Notes: generated by a model not told the origin, from the letters alone. 64,000 nt of DNA from Hymenobacter busanensis (GCF_008727865.1 NZ_VTWU01000003.1:434001-498000); one strand, 5' to 3'; counted from the first letter of the stretch, positions 17,557 through 26,354 are shown. Numbers and translations are program-made.

Positions 17557-18672
17557 ATGACCACCAGCTACCTTAGCGCCATCGGCACCGCCACGCCGGC
17601 GCACCGCTTGCCCCAACCACAGATTGCCGATTTTATGGCCCGCGCCCACGGCATGGACGAAACGGGCGCGCGCAAGCTGCGGGCCATCTACCGCATGTCG
17701 GGAATTGGGTACCGCCACACGGTGCTACCCGATTACGGCCGGGAGCTGGGAGCCTTCACGTTTTTTCCGAATACGCCCGATCTGGAGCCGTTTCCTACGG
17801 TGGGCGCCCGCATGCGGGTGTACCGCCGCGAGGCCCTGCCGCTGGCCGCCGAAGCCATTCTCGATTGCCTCAAACACGCCCCGGAAGTAACGCCGGACAG
17901 CATTACGCACTTGGTATCGGTGAGCTGCACGGGCATGTACGCGCCGGGCCTCGATATCGAACTGGTGCAGCATCTGGGCCTGAGGCCCAACGTGCAGCGC
18001 ACCTGCGTGAACTTCATGGGTTGCTATGCCGCTTTCAACGCCCTGAAACTCGCCGACGCTTTCTGCCGCGCCGATCCGCAGGCACGGGTGCTCATTGTGT
18101 GCACCGAGCTGTGTACACTGCATTTTCAAAAGCGCGAGGAAGAAGACCACTTGATTGCCAACGCGCTGTTTGGCGACGGCGCCTCGGCGGCACTGGTGCT
18201 GGGCCAGCCCGCCGCCGGCCGGCCCAATCTCGAGTTGGCCGCCTTCCATTGTGGCCTCGAGCCCGACGGGCAAGCCGACATGGCTTGGCACGTAAACGAC
18301 TTCGGCTTTGAAATGACGCTGTCGAGCTACATTCCGCGCTTGGTGCGGCAGGGTATTCGCCAGCTGACCGAGGGCCTGCTGCGCCATTTGCCGGTGCGGC
18401 TGGCCGATGTGCGGCACTTTGCCATTCACCCCGGCGGGCGGCGCATTCTGGAGGCCATCGAGCAGGAACTGGGCCTCACACCGGCCGACAACCGCCACGC
18501 CTACCACGTGCTGCGGGAAGTGGGCAACCTGTCGTCGGCCACGGTGCTGTTCGTGCTGCGCGAGCTGCTGCAGACGCTGCACGCGGCCGAAGACGGCGCG
18601 CCGGTGCTCAGCTTTGCGTTTGGCCCCGGCCTCACGCTCGAAGCCATGTTGCTGCGCGTGGCCTATGCCTGA
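17557..18672 (+). CDS. Type III polyketide synthase (chalcone/stilbene synthase family)
   Basis: 371 residues from the ATG of MTTSYLSAIG; 127 bp separate it from the flavoprotein gene. The catalytic triad is visible: Cys156 in NFMGCYAAFN, His291 in FAIHPGG, and Asn324 in VGNLSSAT. A further Cys at SVSCTGMYAPG and the terminal FAFGPGLTLEAMLL are also standard. These enzymes condense a starter acyl-CoA with malonyl-CoA units and cyclise the chain to pyrones or resorcinols. The starter cannot be read by eye, but bacterial homologues of this branch often use long-chain acyl groups. Its end overlaps the next gene by 8 bp. Confidence 0.9.
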   Translation: MTTSYLSAIGTATPAHRLPQPQIADFMARAHGMDETGARKLRAIYRMSGIGYRHTVLPDYGRELGAFTFFPNTPDLEPFPTVGARMRVYRREALPLAAEAILDCLKHAPEVTPDSITHLVSVSCTGMYAPGLDIELVQHLGLRPNVQRTCVNFMGCYAAFNALKLADAFCRADPQARVLIVCTELCTLHFQKREEEDHLIANALFGDGASAALVLGQPAAGRPNLELAAFHCGLEPDGQADMAWHVNDFGFEMTLSSYIPRLVRQGIRQLTEGLLRHLPVRLADVRHFAIHPGGRRILEAIEQELGLTPADNRHAYHVLREVGNLSSATVLFVLRELLQTLHAAEDGAPVLSFAFGPGLTLEAMLLRVAYA

Positions 18673-19399
18673 TCTGGCGCACCGCTCCTCCAAGCCGGAG
18701 CTGATGGACGACCTGACGCTGGCTACCGACGCGTTGCGGCAGAATCTCGACGAGCTGGAAATCATCAATACGCGCCTGGGCGGCTACGCGCCAGTGCTGG
18801 ACGCCTTGCAGCGCCTGCGGCCCGCGTTTGCGGCCGAGTCGGTTTTGCGGGTGGCCGATATCGGCTGCGGGGGCGGCGACATGCTGCGCCGGATGGCCCA
18901 GTGGGCCCGGCGGCGCGGCCAAAAGCTGGAGCTGATTGGCATCGACGCCAACGCCTTCATGCTGGAGTATGCCGCCGCCAAAAGCGTGTCGTACCCCGAA
19001 ATCAGCTACCAACAGGCCGACGTGTTTGCCCCCGCGTTTCAGGCGCAGCGCTTCGATATCGTGTCGGCGAGTTTGTTCTGCCACCATTTCAGCGACGAGG
19101 AGCTTGTGGCGTTGCTGCAAGGCTGGGGGCGGCAGGCTACCGGCTACGTCATCATCAACGACCTGCACCGGCACTGGCTGGCCTACCACAGCATCAAGTG
19201 GCTGACGCGGCTGTTGGGCGGTTCCCACTTGGTGCGGCACGATGCCCCGCTGTCGGTGGCGCGGGCCTTCACGCGCGCCGACTGGGAGCGGCTGCTGGCC
19301 CGCGCCGGCATCGAGCACTACCGGTTGCGCTGGCGGTGGGCTTTCCGGTGGCAACTGGTGTACAGCGCCACGCCGGAGTTCAGCGTAGAAAAAGCCTAA
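18665..19399 (+). CDS. SAM-dependent methyltransferase of the type III PKS operon
   Basis: 244 residues; the ATG lies inside the last codons of the PKS gene (8-bp overlap), implying translational coupling. The SAM-binding motif VADIGCGGGDM is at residues 63-73, followed by LIGIDANAFML (acidic residue for the ribose), QADVFAPAF and SASLFCHHFSDEEL. A mid-C-terminal INDLHRHWLAY segment is typical of small-molecule O-methyltransferases found next to bacterial type III PKS genes. It probably methylates the polyketide product. Confidence 0.85.
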   Translation: MPDLAHRSSKPELMDDLTLATDALRQNLDELEIINTRLGGYAPVLDALQRLRPAFAAESVLRVADIGCGGGDMLRRMAQWARRRGQKLELIGIDANAFMLEYAAAKSVSYPEISYQQADVFAPAFQAQRFDIVSASLFCHHFSDEELVALLQGWGRQATGYVIINDLHRHWLAYHSIKWLTRLLGGSHLVRHDAPLSVARAFTRADWERLLARAGIEHYRLRWRWAFRWQLVYSATPEFSVEKA

Positions 19400-19414
19400 C
19401 GCACTAGGACACCG

Positions 19415-20341
19415 TTAAAACCACAGCTCCTGCGCTACTCGGAAGGTATTGGCGTGAGCTTCCACGATGTCGGCAATGCGCTCGGAGTAGCCGCCGCCCA
19501 TGCAGACTACCACGGGCAGGCGGTGGCGGTGACACAGTTCCAGCACCAGCCGGTCGCGCTGGCGGCACCCCTCGCGGGTGAGGGCCAGCTTGCCGAGCTT
19601 GTCGGTAGCCAGCACATCGACGCCGCTGAGGTAGAACACAAAGTGCGGCTGGAACGCGTCGAGCAGGCGCGGCAGCGTATCGGCCAGCAGCTTCAGGTAG
19701 GTAGTGTCGTCGGTGCCGTCGGGCAGCGGCAGGTCGAGGTCGGAGTGCTCTTTGCGGGCGGGGTAATTGCGGGCTCCGTGCATCGAGAACGTAAACACGC
19801 GGGGCTCGTGGGCAAACAGCGCCGCCGTACCGTTACCTTGGTGCACGTCGAGGTCGACGATGAGCACCCGGCCAACACCTTCGTGGTGCAGCAAATAATG
19901 CGCGGCCACGGCTTGGTCGTTGAGCAGGCAAAACCCCTCGCCGCGGTCGGCAAACGCGTGGTGCGTGCCGCCGGCCACGTTCAGCGCCACGCCGGTGTGC
20001 AGGGCCAGCTTGGCGCATTGCACGGTGCCGCCCAAAATGGTGACTTCGCGCTGCACCAGCTGCTCCGACCACGGAAAGCCGGTAGCGCGTTCTTCGTGGC
20101 GCGTGAGCTGCCCATGCTGCAGCCGCTGCCAATAGGCGGCATCGTGCGGGCCCACGAAATACTTTTCGGGCAGCGGAATGGGGGCGAAGATGCTTTCTTC
20201 CACGAGGGTGCCTTCGCGCAGGAGCTGCTCGGGCAGCAGCTCGTACTTGAGCATGGGGAAGCGGTGGCCGGCGGGCAGCGGGTGGGCGTAGAGCGGGGCC
20301 CAGGCCACGGGCAGGGTTTTCGATGGATGCGGATGCGTCAC
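19415..20341 (-). CDS. Histone deacetylase-family (class IV/HDAC11-like) deacetylase
   Basis: About 308 residues; no suitable ATG exists, because family homology already begins at LPVAWAPLYAHPLPAGHRFP. The GTG at 20341 is the best start; the frame is open further upstream. Zinc-site and catalytic motifs are GGTHHAFADRGEGFCLLND, DLDVHQGNGTAALF and SGVDVLATDKLGKLALT. The stretch HGARNYPARKEHSDLDLPL matches HDAC11-like proteins. Bacterial members remove acetyl or longer acyl groups from lysines or polyamines; the substrate is unknown. It converges on the methyltransferase gene with 15 bp between them. Confidence 0.85.
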   Translation of the reverse strand: MTHPHPSKTLPVAWAPLYAHPLPAGHRFPMLKYELLPEQLLREGTLVEESIFAPIPLPEKYFVGPHDAAYWQRLQHGQLTRHEERATGFPWSEQLVQREVTILGGTVQCAKLALHTGVALNVAGGTHHAFADRGEGFCLLNDQAVAAHYLLHHEGVGRVLIVDLDVHQGNGTAALFAHEPRVFTFSMHGARNYPARKEHSDLDLPLPDGTDDTTYLKLLADTLPRLLDAFQPHFVFYLSGVDVLATDKLGKLALTREGCRQRDRLVLELCHRHRLPVVVCMGGGYSERIADIVEAHANTFRVAQELWF

Positions 20342-20388
20342 GCGGGCTACAACCGAAAAACCTCGGCGCGGGTTGCGGCCGAAAAACA
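20341..20388. repeat. Dispersed repeat copy A
   Basis: Begins GCGGGCTACAACC, then an A-run, a GC-rich centre, GCGGCCGAAAAA. It resembles the segment at 22757-22806 over most of its length. It sits directly 5' of the proposed GTG start of the HDAC gene. Confidence 0.5.
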
Positions 20389-20685
20389 AGCAAGTAGCCC
20401 TGCATACTCTGCAAGGCTTTTTTGGTGAAACACGCGGGAGCCGGTGGGCGCGGGCCTGCGGTGTTTGCTCAGGGGCAATGCCCGCTGGGCAGTCCTCGCG
20501 GTGCCGTTGGTTTCCTCGGTTGCGTGTGCTGTGTGGCAATATGGTCAAGTCGCCAACAATGCAGGGGCTTGCCTGCGGCGGGACGCAGACCCGCATTTTC
20601 TCTTGGGTCATTCAGCGGCGGAGCGTGCCCCTCGTGTGGTGGACGCGGCGCAGGCCTATGCCTTCCTCTGACCGGTTTGGGTAGG
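20342..20685. other. Intergenic region between HDAC and histidine kinase genes
   Basis: About 340 bp upstream of the HDAC start and downstream of the kinase stop (same strand). It holds repeat copy A and a few short GC-rich inverted repeats (for example CTGCG...CGCAG near 20572). No convincing gene or terminator was seen. Confidence 0.5.
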
Positions 20686-22665
20686 TCAGGCGCGGCCTAA
20701 AAAGACGTGGAACGTGGCACCTTGGCCTATCTGGCTTTCCACAACGATGCGCCCGCCGTTGGCCTCCACGAGGCGGTTGACCAAGTACAGGCCCACGCCC
20801 GTACCGGCCGTGTGCGTATGGAAGCGGCGGAACAGATGAAACAACTCGGAGCCGTATTTGGCGGCATCCACGCCCACGCCGTTGTCGGTTACCACGAGCA
20901 CGGGCTGCCCGGCCTCTTGCCGGATGGCAAGATGGATGCGGGCCGCCCGCGTGGGGTCGGCGCATTTGAGGGCGTTGTCAAGCAGGTTGAGCAGTATCGT
21001 TCGGAGGCTGCTGCGGTTGAACGACACCGTCGGTCGGGCGGCAAAATCGGTGGTGATGCGGGCTTGCGCGCTTCGCACCTGCGGCTCGAGGGTGATGAGT
21101 ACTTCCTCCGTCAGGTCCTGCCACGACACCGGTTCGGCGGGCAGCGTGCTGGTGTGCTGGGCTTGCCCGAGCGTAGCCAAATCGTCGATGGTGGTGCGCA
21201 GGTGGCGCAGCGCGTCATCGATCATGGGCACGAGTAATTGTTCCTCCGCGGGGTCGGCGAAGCGGCTGCCGCGCCGCACTTCGGCCCACAGCCCGGCCAG
21301 GTTGTCGACGGGCTGCTTGAGGTCGTGGCTGGCGGCGTACACGAAGTTGTCCAGGTCCTGGTTGGTGCGGGTCAGCCGCGCGTTGGCGTGCTTCAGGTCC
21401 GTAATGTCGATAGCCGAACCCACGTAGCCGTACAGCTCACCGTTGGGGTAAAAGCTCGGCGCGCCCTGCGCCAGCAGCCAGCGGTACTGCCCGTCGTGGC
21501 GGCGCATGCGGTGCTCCAGCGTATACAACGCGCCGGTGCGGATGGCCTCGGCCAGCGTGTGTTGGGCCAGTTCAAGCTCCTCGGGATGCAGGTACGCCGA
21601 CCAGCCCGTAGCCACGTATTGTTCCAGGCTCACGCCCACAAAATCCAGAAATGCCTGGTTGGCGTAGCGAATGGTCGTATCCGGATTGACGGCCCACACC
21701 TGGTTGGGCGCGGCGTCGGCCATGATGCGGAAGCGTGCCTCACTTTCCTGCAGCGCGGCCGTGCGTTCCTGCACCCGGGTTTCCAGTTCCTGGTTCAGTT
21801 GCTCCACCTGCTGACGGGCCTGTACCACGTCGGTCACGTCGTAGGAGAAGTTGAGCACGCCGGTGACCCGGTCTTGGGCGTCGCGCAAGGGCAGGAAAAA
21901 GAAATCGTAATATGCTTGGTCCATCCGGCCGGTGCGGGTAAAATCGGCCTGCACAGGCAGTCCAGCCGCCACAAAAGGTTCGCCGGTCTGGTACACGCGC
22001 TCCAGCACATCGAGAATACCGTGGTCGGCCAACTCGGGCCAGACCACGCGAATGGGCTGCCCCAGCAGCTCGCGCCCGTTCGCAATACGCTCGTAGTGGG
22101 GGTTGACGAAAGTAAACACCAACCCGGGACCCTCGTGCACTGCTACGTGGGCCGGCAGCTGCATGAGCACCTCGTAAAACCGCTGGCGCTGGGTTTCGGC
22201 GTCGGCGCGGGCTGCCTGCTCGCGGGCCTGGCTTTCGCGCAGGGCCACTTCCACGGGGGAGCGGGGCTGGTCGGCCGTGTCGGTGAAGCTGACCCAGAGC
22301 CCGTCGCCGGAGCGGCGGGCGGCCAGGCGGTAGTAGTTGTCGTAGCCGTCGGCCTGGTAGTTGATGTTGTACTCGCGGGGCTCCCCCGTCACGTAGGCCG
22401 CCACGTGGAAATCGAAGGTGCCGTGGGCCTTGCTGTGGGGCCACTGCTCGTTGTGGGTCACGGCGGGCACCTCCGGCATGCCCATCATGCGCTGGGCCGC
22501 GGGGTTGAGGTACTCGAAGCGGAAGTCCACAATCGCGCCCGAGCCGGCCGGGTCGTAGATGGGGGTATAAAAGATTACGCCGGTCATCGACACGGCCAGC
22601 AAATCGGCGAGCAACCCGTCGGCGGGCAGGGAGCGAAGCGGCTGAGGAACCGGCGTAGCGGGCAT
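20686..22665 (-). CDS. PAS-domain sensor histidine kinase
   Basis: 659 residues, no signal peptide or membrane segment, so cytoplasmic. Three PAS-like sensor blocks occupy roughly 20-130, 165-285 and 310-425; the last ends in GYVGSAIDITDLK, a PAC signature. A coiled coil (QQVEQLNQELETRVQERTA) joins the second and third. The H-box NFVYAASHDLKQP holds the phospho-accepting His near 446; ATPase boxes are LLNLLDNALK (N), DNGVGVD (G1) and GTGVGLYLVN (G2). There is no receiver domain and no adjacent regulator gene, so it is an orphan kinase. The signal is unknown. Confidence 0.85.
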   Translation of the reverse strand: MPATPVPQPLRSLPADGLLADLLAVSMTGVIFYTPIYDPAGSGAIVDFRFEYLNPAAQRMMGMPEVPAVTHNEQWPHSKAHGTFDFHVAAYVTGEPREYNINYQADGYDNYYRLAARRSGDGLWVSFTDTADQPRSPVEVALRESQAREQAARADAETQRQRFYEVLMQLPAHVAVHEGPGLVFTFVNPHYERIANGRELLGQPIRVVWPELADHGILDVLERVYQTGEPFVAAGLPVQADFTRTGRMDQAYYDFFFLPLRDAQDRVTGVLNFSYDVTDVVQARQQVEQLNQELETRVQERTAALQESEARFRIMADAAPNQVWAVNPDTTIRYANQAFLDFVGVSLEQYVATGWSAYLHPEELELAQHTLAEAIRTGALYTLEHRMRRHDGQYRWLLAQGAPSFYPNGELYGYVGSAIDITDLKHANARLTRTNQDLDNFVYAASHDLKQPVDNLAGLWAEVRRGSRFADPAEEQLLVPMIDDALRHLRTTIDDLATLGQAQHTSTLPAEPVSWQDLTEEVLITLEPQVRSAQARITTDFAARPTVSFNRSSLRTILLNLLDNALKCADPTRAARIHLAIRQEAGQPVLVVTDNGVGVDAAKYGSELFHLFRRFHTHTAGTGVGLYLVNRLVEANGGRIVVESQIGQGATFHVFLGRA

Positions 22666-23270
22666 AACAGGAGTTTCGGGCCTTCTAAATACGCATTATT
22701 GTAGCAGTATTTGAGTGAAACCCAGTCCACGAGCAGCTGCCGAAGAGCAGGAGGCGCGCGGGCTACAACCACAAAAAACAGGGCGGGGCGCGGCCAAAAA
22801 AGCGCGCAACCCGCCCTGCGGTAGCAGAACGGGTTGTCGAGCACGAAGCATAATGCTCACAGTGTTTTTGTTATTGCTGCTATGCTGACGACGCGTAGAA
22901 AGCATGTTCCTAGAAACCTGCTTATACTTTGATGAGGAACTTTAACTCTCGCTGTAGGCAGCCGCGCTTACTACGCGTACTTATTCCCGTATTTCGCTTG
23001 TGTTGGTCGTTGACGAGCAAGACGCCTTCAAACCGAAACGTATGAGCGTCCTTTCACTTTACACTTCAACTACTAAAGCCTAAGCACGTTGGTGCGATGG
23101 GTGATGATCTACACGGCCTTGCTTCGGCTTAGCTTTCGGCTGATGTTGCTGAGGCGGTTGTTATAGCAAAACACCTGAGGCAACCTTCGAGTCCTACCAA
23201 CGTTTGGACCGTTCTTTGCCTGTATCAACGTAGGTAAGCTTCTTGCCTAGTCCAATCCATCGACTTTCCC
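22666..23270. other. 605-bp intergenic region with repeat copy B and a possible transposase relic
   Basis: It separates the divergent kinase and small secreted-protein genes. It contains repeat copy B (22757-22806), then AT-richer sequence. On the minus strand around 23070-23175 a short frame reads NNRLSNISRKLSRSKAV before a stop, which faintly recalls the C terminus of IS1-like transposases. No intact gene or clear promoter was found. Confidence 0.4.
22757..22806. repeat. Dispersed repeat copy B
   Basis: Starts CGCGGGCTACAACC, then A-rich, GC-rich, then GCGGCCAAAAAA, matching copy A at 20341. In B an additional inverted repeat (CAGGGCGGG / CCCGCCCTG) folds around the second A-run. It lies about 90 bp upstream of the kinase start. 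Confidence 0.5.
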
Positions 23271-23729
23271 ATGAAAACAGCCATCCAAAAATTCTCCGCC
23301 CTTCTCCTATTGATCGGCGCCACACTGAGTGGTAGCACCGTGCTGGCTCAGCAATCTGTACGTACCGCTGTGCAACAAGGCAACGGAGCCTTCGTGCACA
23401 AAACGGATAAAGTGTACTGCATCGGCAACACCGCACTGGGCATCCCGGGCTTGGCTCCCTCGGAATGCATCAACATGACCCAGACTAAGTTTGTCATTAC
23501 TCCCTCGGGTAACTCCATATCTGTGTTAGAAGGCACCCTGCCGGCCAATGTGCCTCGCCCCGCCCAGCGTGTGGTGTTCAACTCCACCTACACAGAAACA
23601 GCTGAAGGGCCCACCAAAGGCCGTGTATACGACACGGTCGCCATTACCGAACCCGATGGTCGCGTTACTTATACCGGTACCCTGAAGGGGAACGATAAAG
23701 GCAACGGAAAGGGTAAGGGCAAGAAGTAA
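23271..23729 (+). CDS. Small secreted protein of unknown function
   Basis: 152 residues with a classic signal peptide (FSALLLLIGATLSGSTVLAQ). The mature part has two cysteines (KVYCIGN and SECINM), a beta-rich middle and a basic Gly/Lys/Asn-rich tail (GNDKGNGKGKGKK). No family is recognised. The two cysteines could form a disulfide in the periplasm or outside the cell. The gene stands alone with its own terminator; GC content is lower than its neighbours. Confidence 0.65.
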   Translation: MKTAIQKFSALLLLIGATLSGSTVLAQQSVRTAVQQGNGAFVHKTDKVYCIGNTALGIPGLAPSECINMTQTKFVITPSGNSISVLEGTLPANVPRPAQRVVFNSTYTETAEGPTKGRVYDTVAITEPDGRVTYTGTLKGNDKGNGKGKGKK

Positions 23730-23744
23730 TCCTTATTTGCCCGC

Positions 23745-23782
23745 AAAAGCGCCTGCTGACATCAGTCAGCAGGCGCTTTTTT
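23745..23782 (+). terminator. Rho-independent terminator
   Basis: The stem AAAAGCGCCTGCTGAC with its complement is followed by T6, 15 bp after the stop of the small secreted protein. Confidence 0.9.
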
Positions 23783-24095
23783 CATTGGTCAATATTGTAG
23801 TACACCCGCGCTGACACTCACCTACCACTCCTTCTTTCGTTTCCTTTCGATGACCAACCTGCCCCTGGCAGGTCAAAAATCTTTTTCAAGTGACGCGCTA
23901 AAAGGAAGAATCTGCCGTCAATCTGTAGTACCAGATGCCCGGCAGCTTTTTGCCGAGAGGTAGTACAACCGGTTCGAAAACTGAGTTTGCCAGCTTCGAT
24001 GGTATAGAGAACAACGCGCTCTATGTTTAACCGCCCCCTGTATATCGGAACGATAATTAAAATGGTGGGTGTATTAAAGAAACGTCGTGATAAAT
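23783..24095. other. Intergenic region without a recognisable gene
   Basis: About 310 bp between two terminators. It is AT-richer and several frames are open on the minus strand, but none has a plausible start, composition or motif. Confidence 0.5.
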
Positions 24096-24129
24096 AAAAA
24101 AGCCCTTGCGCATTCCACAAGGGCTTTTT
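24096..24129 (-). terminator. Terminator of tRNA-Val
   Basis: The minus-strand stem AAAGCCCTTG / CAAGGGCTTT is followed by a T-run, 3 bases after the tRNA 3' end. Confidence 0.85.
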
Positions 24130-24131
24130 CG

Positions 24132-24206
24132 TGAAGCGTACTGGACTCGAACCAGTGACCTCCACCGTGTCAGGGTGGCGCTCTGAACCAACTGAGCTAA
24201 CGCTCC
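24132..24206 (-). tRNA. tRNA-Val(GAC)
   Basis: 75 nt that fold as a complete cloverleaf. The acceptor GGAGCGT pairs with ACGCTTC (one G:U). The D arm is GCTC...GAGC; the anticodon stem CCACC/GGTGG holds loop CTGACAC, giving anticodon GAC (valine). The T arm is ACTGG-TTCGAGT-CCAGT. The discriminator is A and CCA is not encoded. A T-rich terminator follows at once. Confidence 0.95.
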
Positions 24207-24413
24207 GGCACGCGCCGCCGAGTGGCGGCCGGAAGCCGCAAAGATAGGCGGGGCCGTTGAGATGCCCTAAGCACCCCGTCAGGAAAATTTTGCATCCTGC
24301 CGCCTTCGGGCGCAACCCGCGCCGCCCCCGGCAAGTATAGTCGTTTGCGAATGACGCCGACGCCCGCTGCATTGCGCGGCGCACCCGCACCATCCTCAGA
24401 CCTACCTACCACC

Positions 24414-25091
24414 ATGAAAAAAATTGCACTCCTGTTTTCCCTGTGCGGACTCTTAAGCATTGGCGCACACGCCCAGCACGGCGTAGAAGGCATTCGTAAG
24501 TCCACCGACTACCAGACCACGCCCGAGTCGCGCAACAACGGCTTCGGCATCAAAGGCGGCTGGAGCTCCTCCGACTTCCGCGGCGACGACAAAGGCAACT
24601 ATACCAACGACGCCAACCGCCAGAATTTCCACGCCGGCTTCTACTACCAGTTTGGCCTCTCGCCCAAAGCGTCCATCCAATCGGAGGCGCTGTACAGCCG
24701 CCAGGGCTTCAAAGCGGCCTCTACCTACCGCGCCAACACGGCTACCTACGAAACCCAGCTGGATTACCTGCAGGTGCCCGTCATGTTTGTCTACAACTTC
24801 GTCGACAACGTGAGCATTCACGTGGGGCCGCAGGTGTCGCTGCTCGTGAACGTGAAGGAGAATAAGAAGGCCGTGAACATTGCCGACAAGAACTACAACT
24901 CCTTGGACTACGGCGGGGTATTTGGCGTGGAAGGCCGCGTGGGCCCGGCCCGCGTGGGCGGCCGCTACGTGCTGGGCCTGGCCGACATCTACAACGACGC
25001 GAAAAGCGACTCGCCGGCCAACTTCGACAAGCTCGACAACATCAAGAACGGCGTCATTCAGGTGTACGTCGGCATCGGCTTCTCGCAGTAG
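24414..25091 (+). CDS. PorT-like outer-membrane beta-barrel protein
   Basis: 225 residues from the ATG of MKKIALLFSLCGLLSIGAHAQ, a signal peptide. After ~30 residues the protein follows the outer-membrane beta-barrel (PF13568-like/PorT) pattern: GFGIKGGWSSSDF, FHAGFYYQFGLSPKASIQSEALYSRQG, LDYLQVPVMFVYNF and a terminal VIQVYVGIGFSQ strand. It is a predicted eight-stranded barrel; cargo or ligand is unknown. The ATG context lacks a Shine-Dalgarno site, as is usual for Bacteroidetes. Confidence 0.8.
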   Translation: MKKIALLFSLCGLLSIGAHAQHGVEGIRKSTDYQTTPESRNNGFGIKGGWSSSDFRGDDKGNYTNDANRQNFHAGFYYQFGLSPKASIQSEALYSRQGFKAASTYRANTATYETQLDYLQVPVMFVYNFVDNVSIHVGPQVSLLVNVKENKKAVNIADKNYNSLDYGGVFGVEGRVGPARVGGRYVLGLADIYNDAKSDSPANFDKLDNIKNGVIQVYVGIGFSQ

Positions 25092-25113
25092 ACCACCCGA
25101 TTTTGCTGGTAAC

Positions 25114-25147
25114 GAAGAAGCCTGCGCCCCGCGCGGGCTTCTTTTTT
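25114..25147 (+). terminator. Rho-independent terminator
   Basis: The stem GAAGAAGCC...GGGCTTCTT with GC-rich inner pairing is followed by TTTTTT, 22 bp after the beta-barrel stop. Confidence 0.85.
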
Positions 25148-25181
25148 GTGCCGAAGTTGCATTGCCGTAACCCGCTTCGCT

Positions 25182-25679
25182 ATGCCTGCCGCCTCCGTGC
25201 TCGACGCCCTCAACTACCACCGCGAAACGCTGGCCCAGCAGGGCATGGGCGTGCTGGGCTTGTGGGCGCTGCTGAATTTGGTGGTGAGCGGCTGGCTGGT
25301 GGCCCGCGTGCCGCGCCGGCAGGAGCCCTACTATTTCCACCAAATGAACGTGGGCTGGGCCATGGTGAACGTAACGCTGGCCGTGCTGGGCATTTTGCGC
25401 GCCCGGCCGCTGCACGTAGCCGGCCTTTCGCTGGCCGACAGCCTGGCTGCGCAGTCGTCGTTCGAGAGCATTCTGCTGGTCAACGTGGGCCTGGATGTGG
25501 CCTATGTGGTAACGGGTGCGTGGCTGCGGGCCCGCGCCATACAAGCCGAGCACCCCAACCGGCTGCTGGGCTTCGGCCGCTCGCTGTGGGTGCAAGGCGG
25601 TTTTCTGTTCGTGTTCGATGCTGCGCTGTATTTCGTCTACCACCGCTATGCGGCCGAGCTGCTGGCCTTGGTGCCGTAA
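25182..25679 (+). CDS. Small integral membrane protein, unknown function
   Basis: 165 residues from the ATG of MPAASVLDALNYHRETLAQQ. Four hydrophobic segments are visible (around GVLGLWALLNLVVSGWLVA, WAMVNVTLAVLGILRA, ILLVNVGLDVAYVVTGAWL and GGFLFVFDAALYFVYH). Charged loops contain FHQMNVGWAMVN. I have seen similar hypothetical proteins in Bacteroidetes but cannot assign a family. There are no catalytic motifs. Confidence 0.6.
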   Translation: MPAASVLDALNYHRETLAQQGMGVLGLWALLNLVVSGWLVARVPRRQEPYYFHQMNVGWAMVNVTLAVLGILRARPLHVAGLSLADSLAAQSSFESILLVNVGLDVAYVVTGAWLRARAIQAEHPNRLLGFGRSLWVQGGFLFVFDAALYFVYHRYAAELLALVP

Positions 25680-25692
25680 TGCCGGCACGCAG

Positions 25693-25726
25693 AAACGCCC
25701 CGCCAGCCGAAGCCAGCGGGGCGTTT
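25693..25726. terminator. Bidirectional terminator
   Basis: The stem AAACGCCCCGC / GCGGGGCGTTT lies between the convergent membrane-protein and DJ-1/PfpI genes. Confidence 0.75.
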
Positions 25727-25748
25727 GCTACTTAGGGTTGGGCGGCTG

Positions 25749-26321
25749 CTACGAACGCGGCGCGTGCTTGCCTTCCAGAATTTCCTCGGTAATCTTCTTG
25801 TTGAAGGCCGGAATATCCTCGGGTTTGCGGCTGGTGATAAGCCCTTTGTCGACCACCACTTCCTGGTCGATCCAGTGGGCGCCGGCATTTTTCAGGTCGG
25901 TTTGCAGGCTGGGCCAGCTGGTCATTTGCTTGCCGCGCACGAGCCCGGTTTCGATGAGCGTCCAGGGGCCGTGGCAGATGGCGGCCACCACCTTGCCCGA
26001 GCGCATGAAGTCGCCCACGAAGCTCACGACTTTGGGCTCGATGCGCAGCTTGTCGGGGTTGATCTGGCCACCGGGCAATACCACGGCGTCGTAGTCGGCC
26101 GCCTGCACTTCGTCGATGGTTTTGTCGACGTCGACTTTGTCGCCCCAGTCGGTTTTGGCCCAGCCCTTAATCGAGCCGCTTTTCAGCGACACCACGTGGG
26201 TTTCGGCGCCTTGGTCTTCGAGGTATTTCTTGGGCTCTTCCAGCTCCGATTGCTCGAAGCCGTCGGTGGCCACAATGGCTATTTTCTTGCCTTTGAGTTT
26301 GTCGCTGCCAAAAATGCTCAT
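25749..26321 (-). CDS. DJ-1/PfpI-family protein (YhbO/YraA-like)
   Basis: 190 residues. It starts with KKIAIVATDGFEQSELEEP, containing the conserved acidic residue beside the nucleophile, and carries the nucleophile elbow AAICHGPWTLIE (Cys) mid-protein. VVLPGGQINPDKLR is the PfpI-type loop. Length and motifs match the general-stress DJ-1 branch, whose members have been reported as deglycases, chaperones or glyoxalases; the true activity is debated. Cytoplasmic. Not in an operon. Confidence 0.85.
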   Translation of the reverse strand: MSIFGSDKLKGKKIAIVATDGFEQSELEEPKKYLEDQGAETHVVSLKSGSIKGWAKTDWGDKVDVDKTIDEVQAADYDAVVLPGGQINPDKLRIEPKVVSFVGDFMRSGKVVAAICHGPWTLIETGLVRGKQMTSWPSLQTDLKNAGAHWIDQEVVVDKGLITSRKPEDIPAFNKKITEEILEGKHAPRS

Positions 26322-26354
26322 GGTGTGGGTGGTTGTGGTGAAACGGGATAAAAC

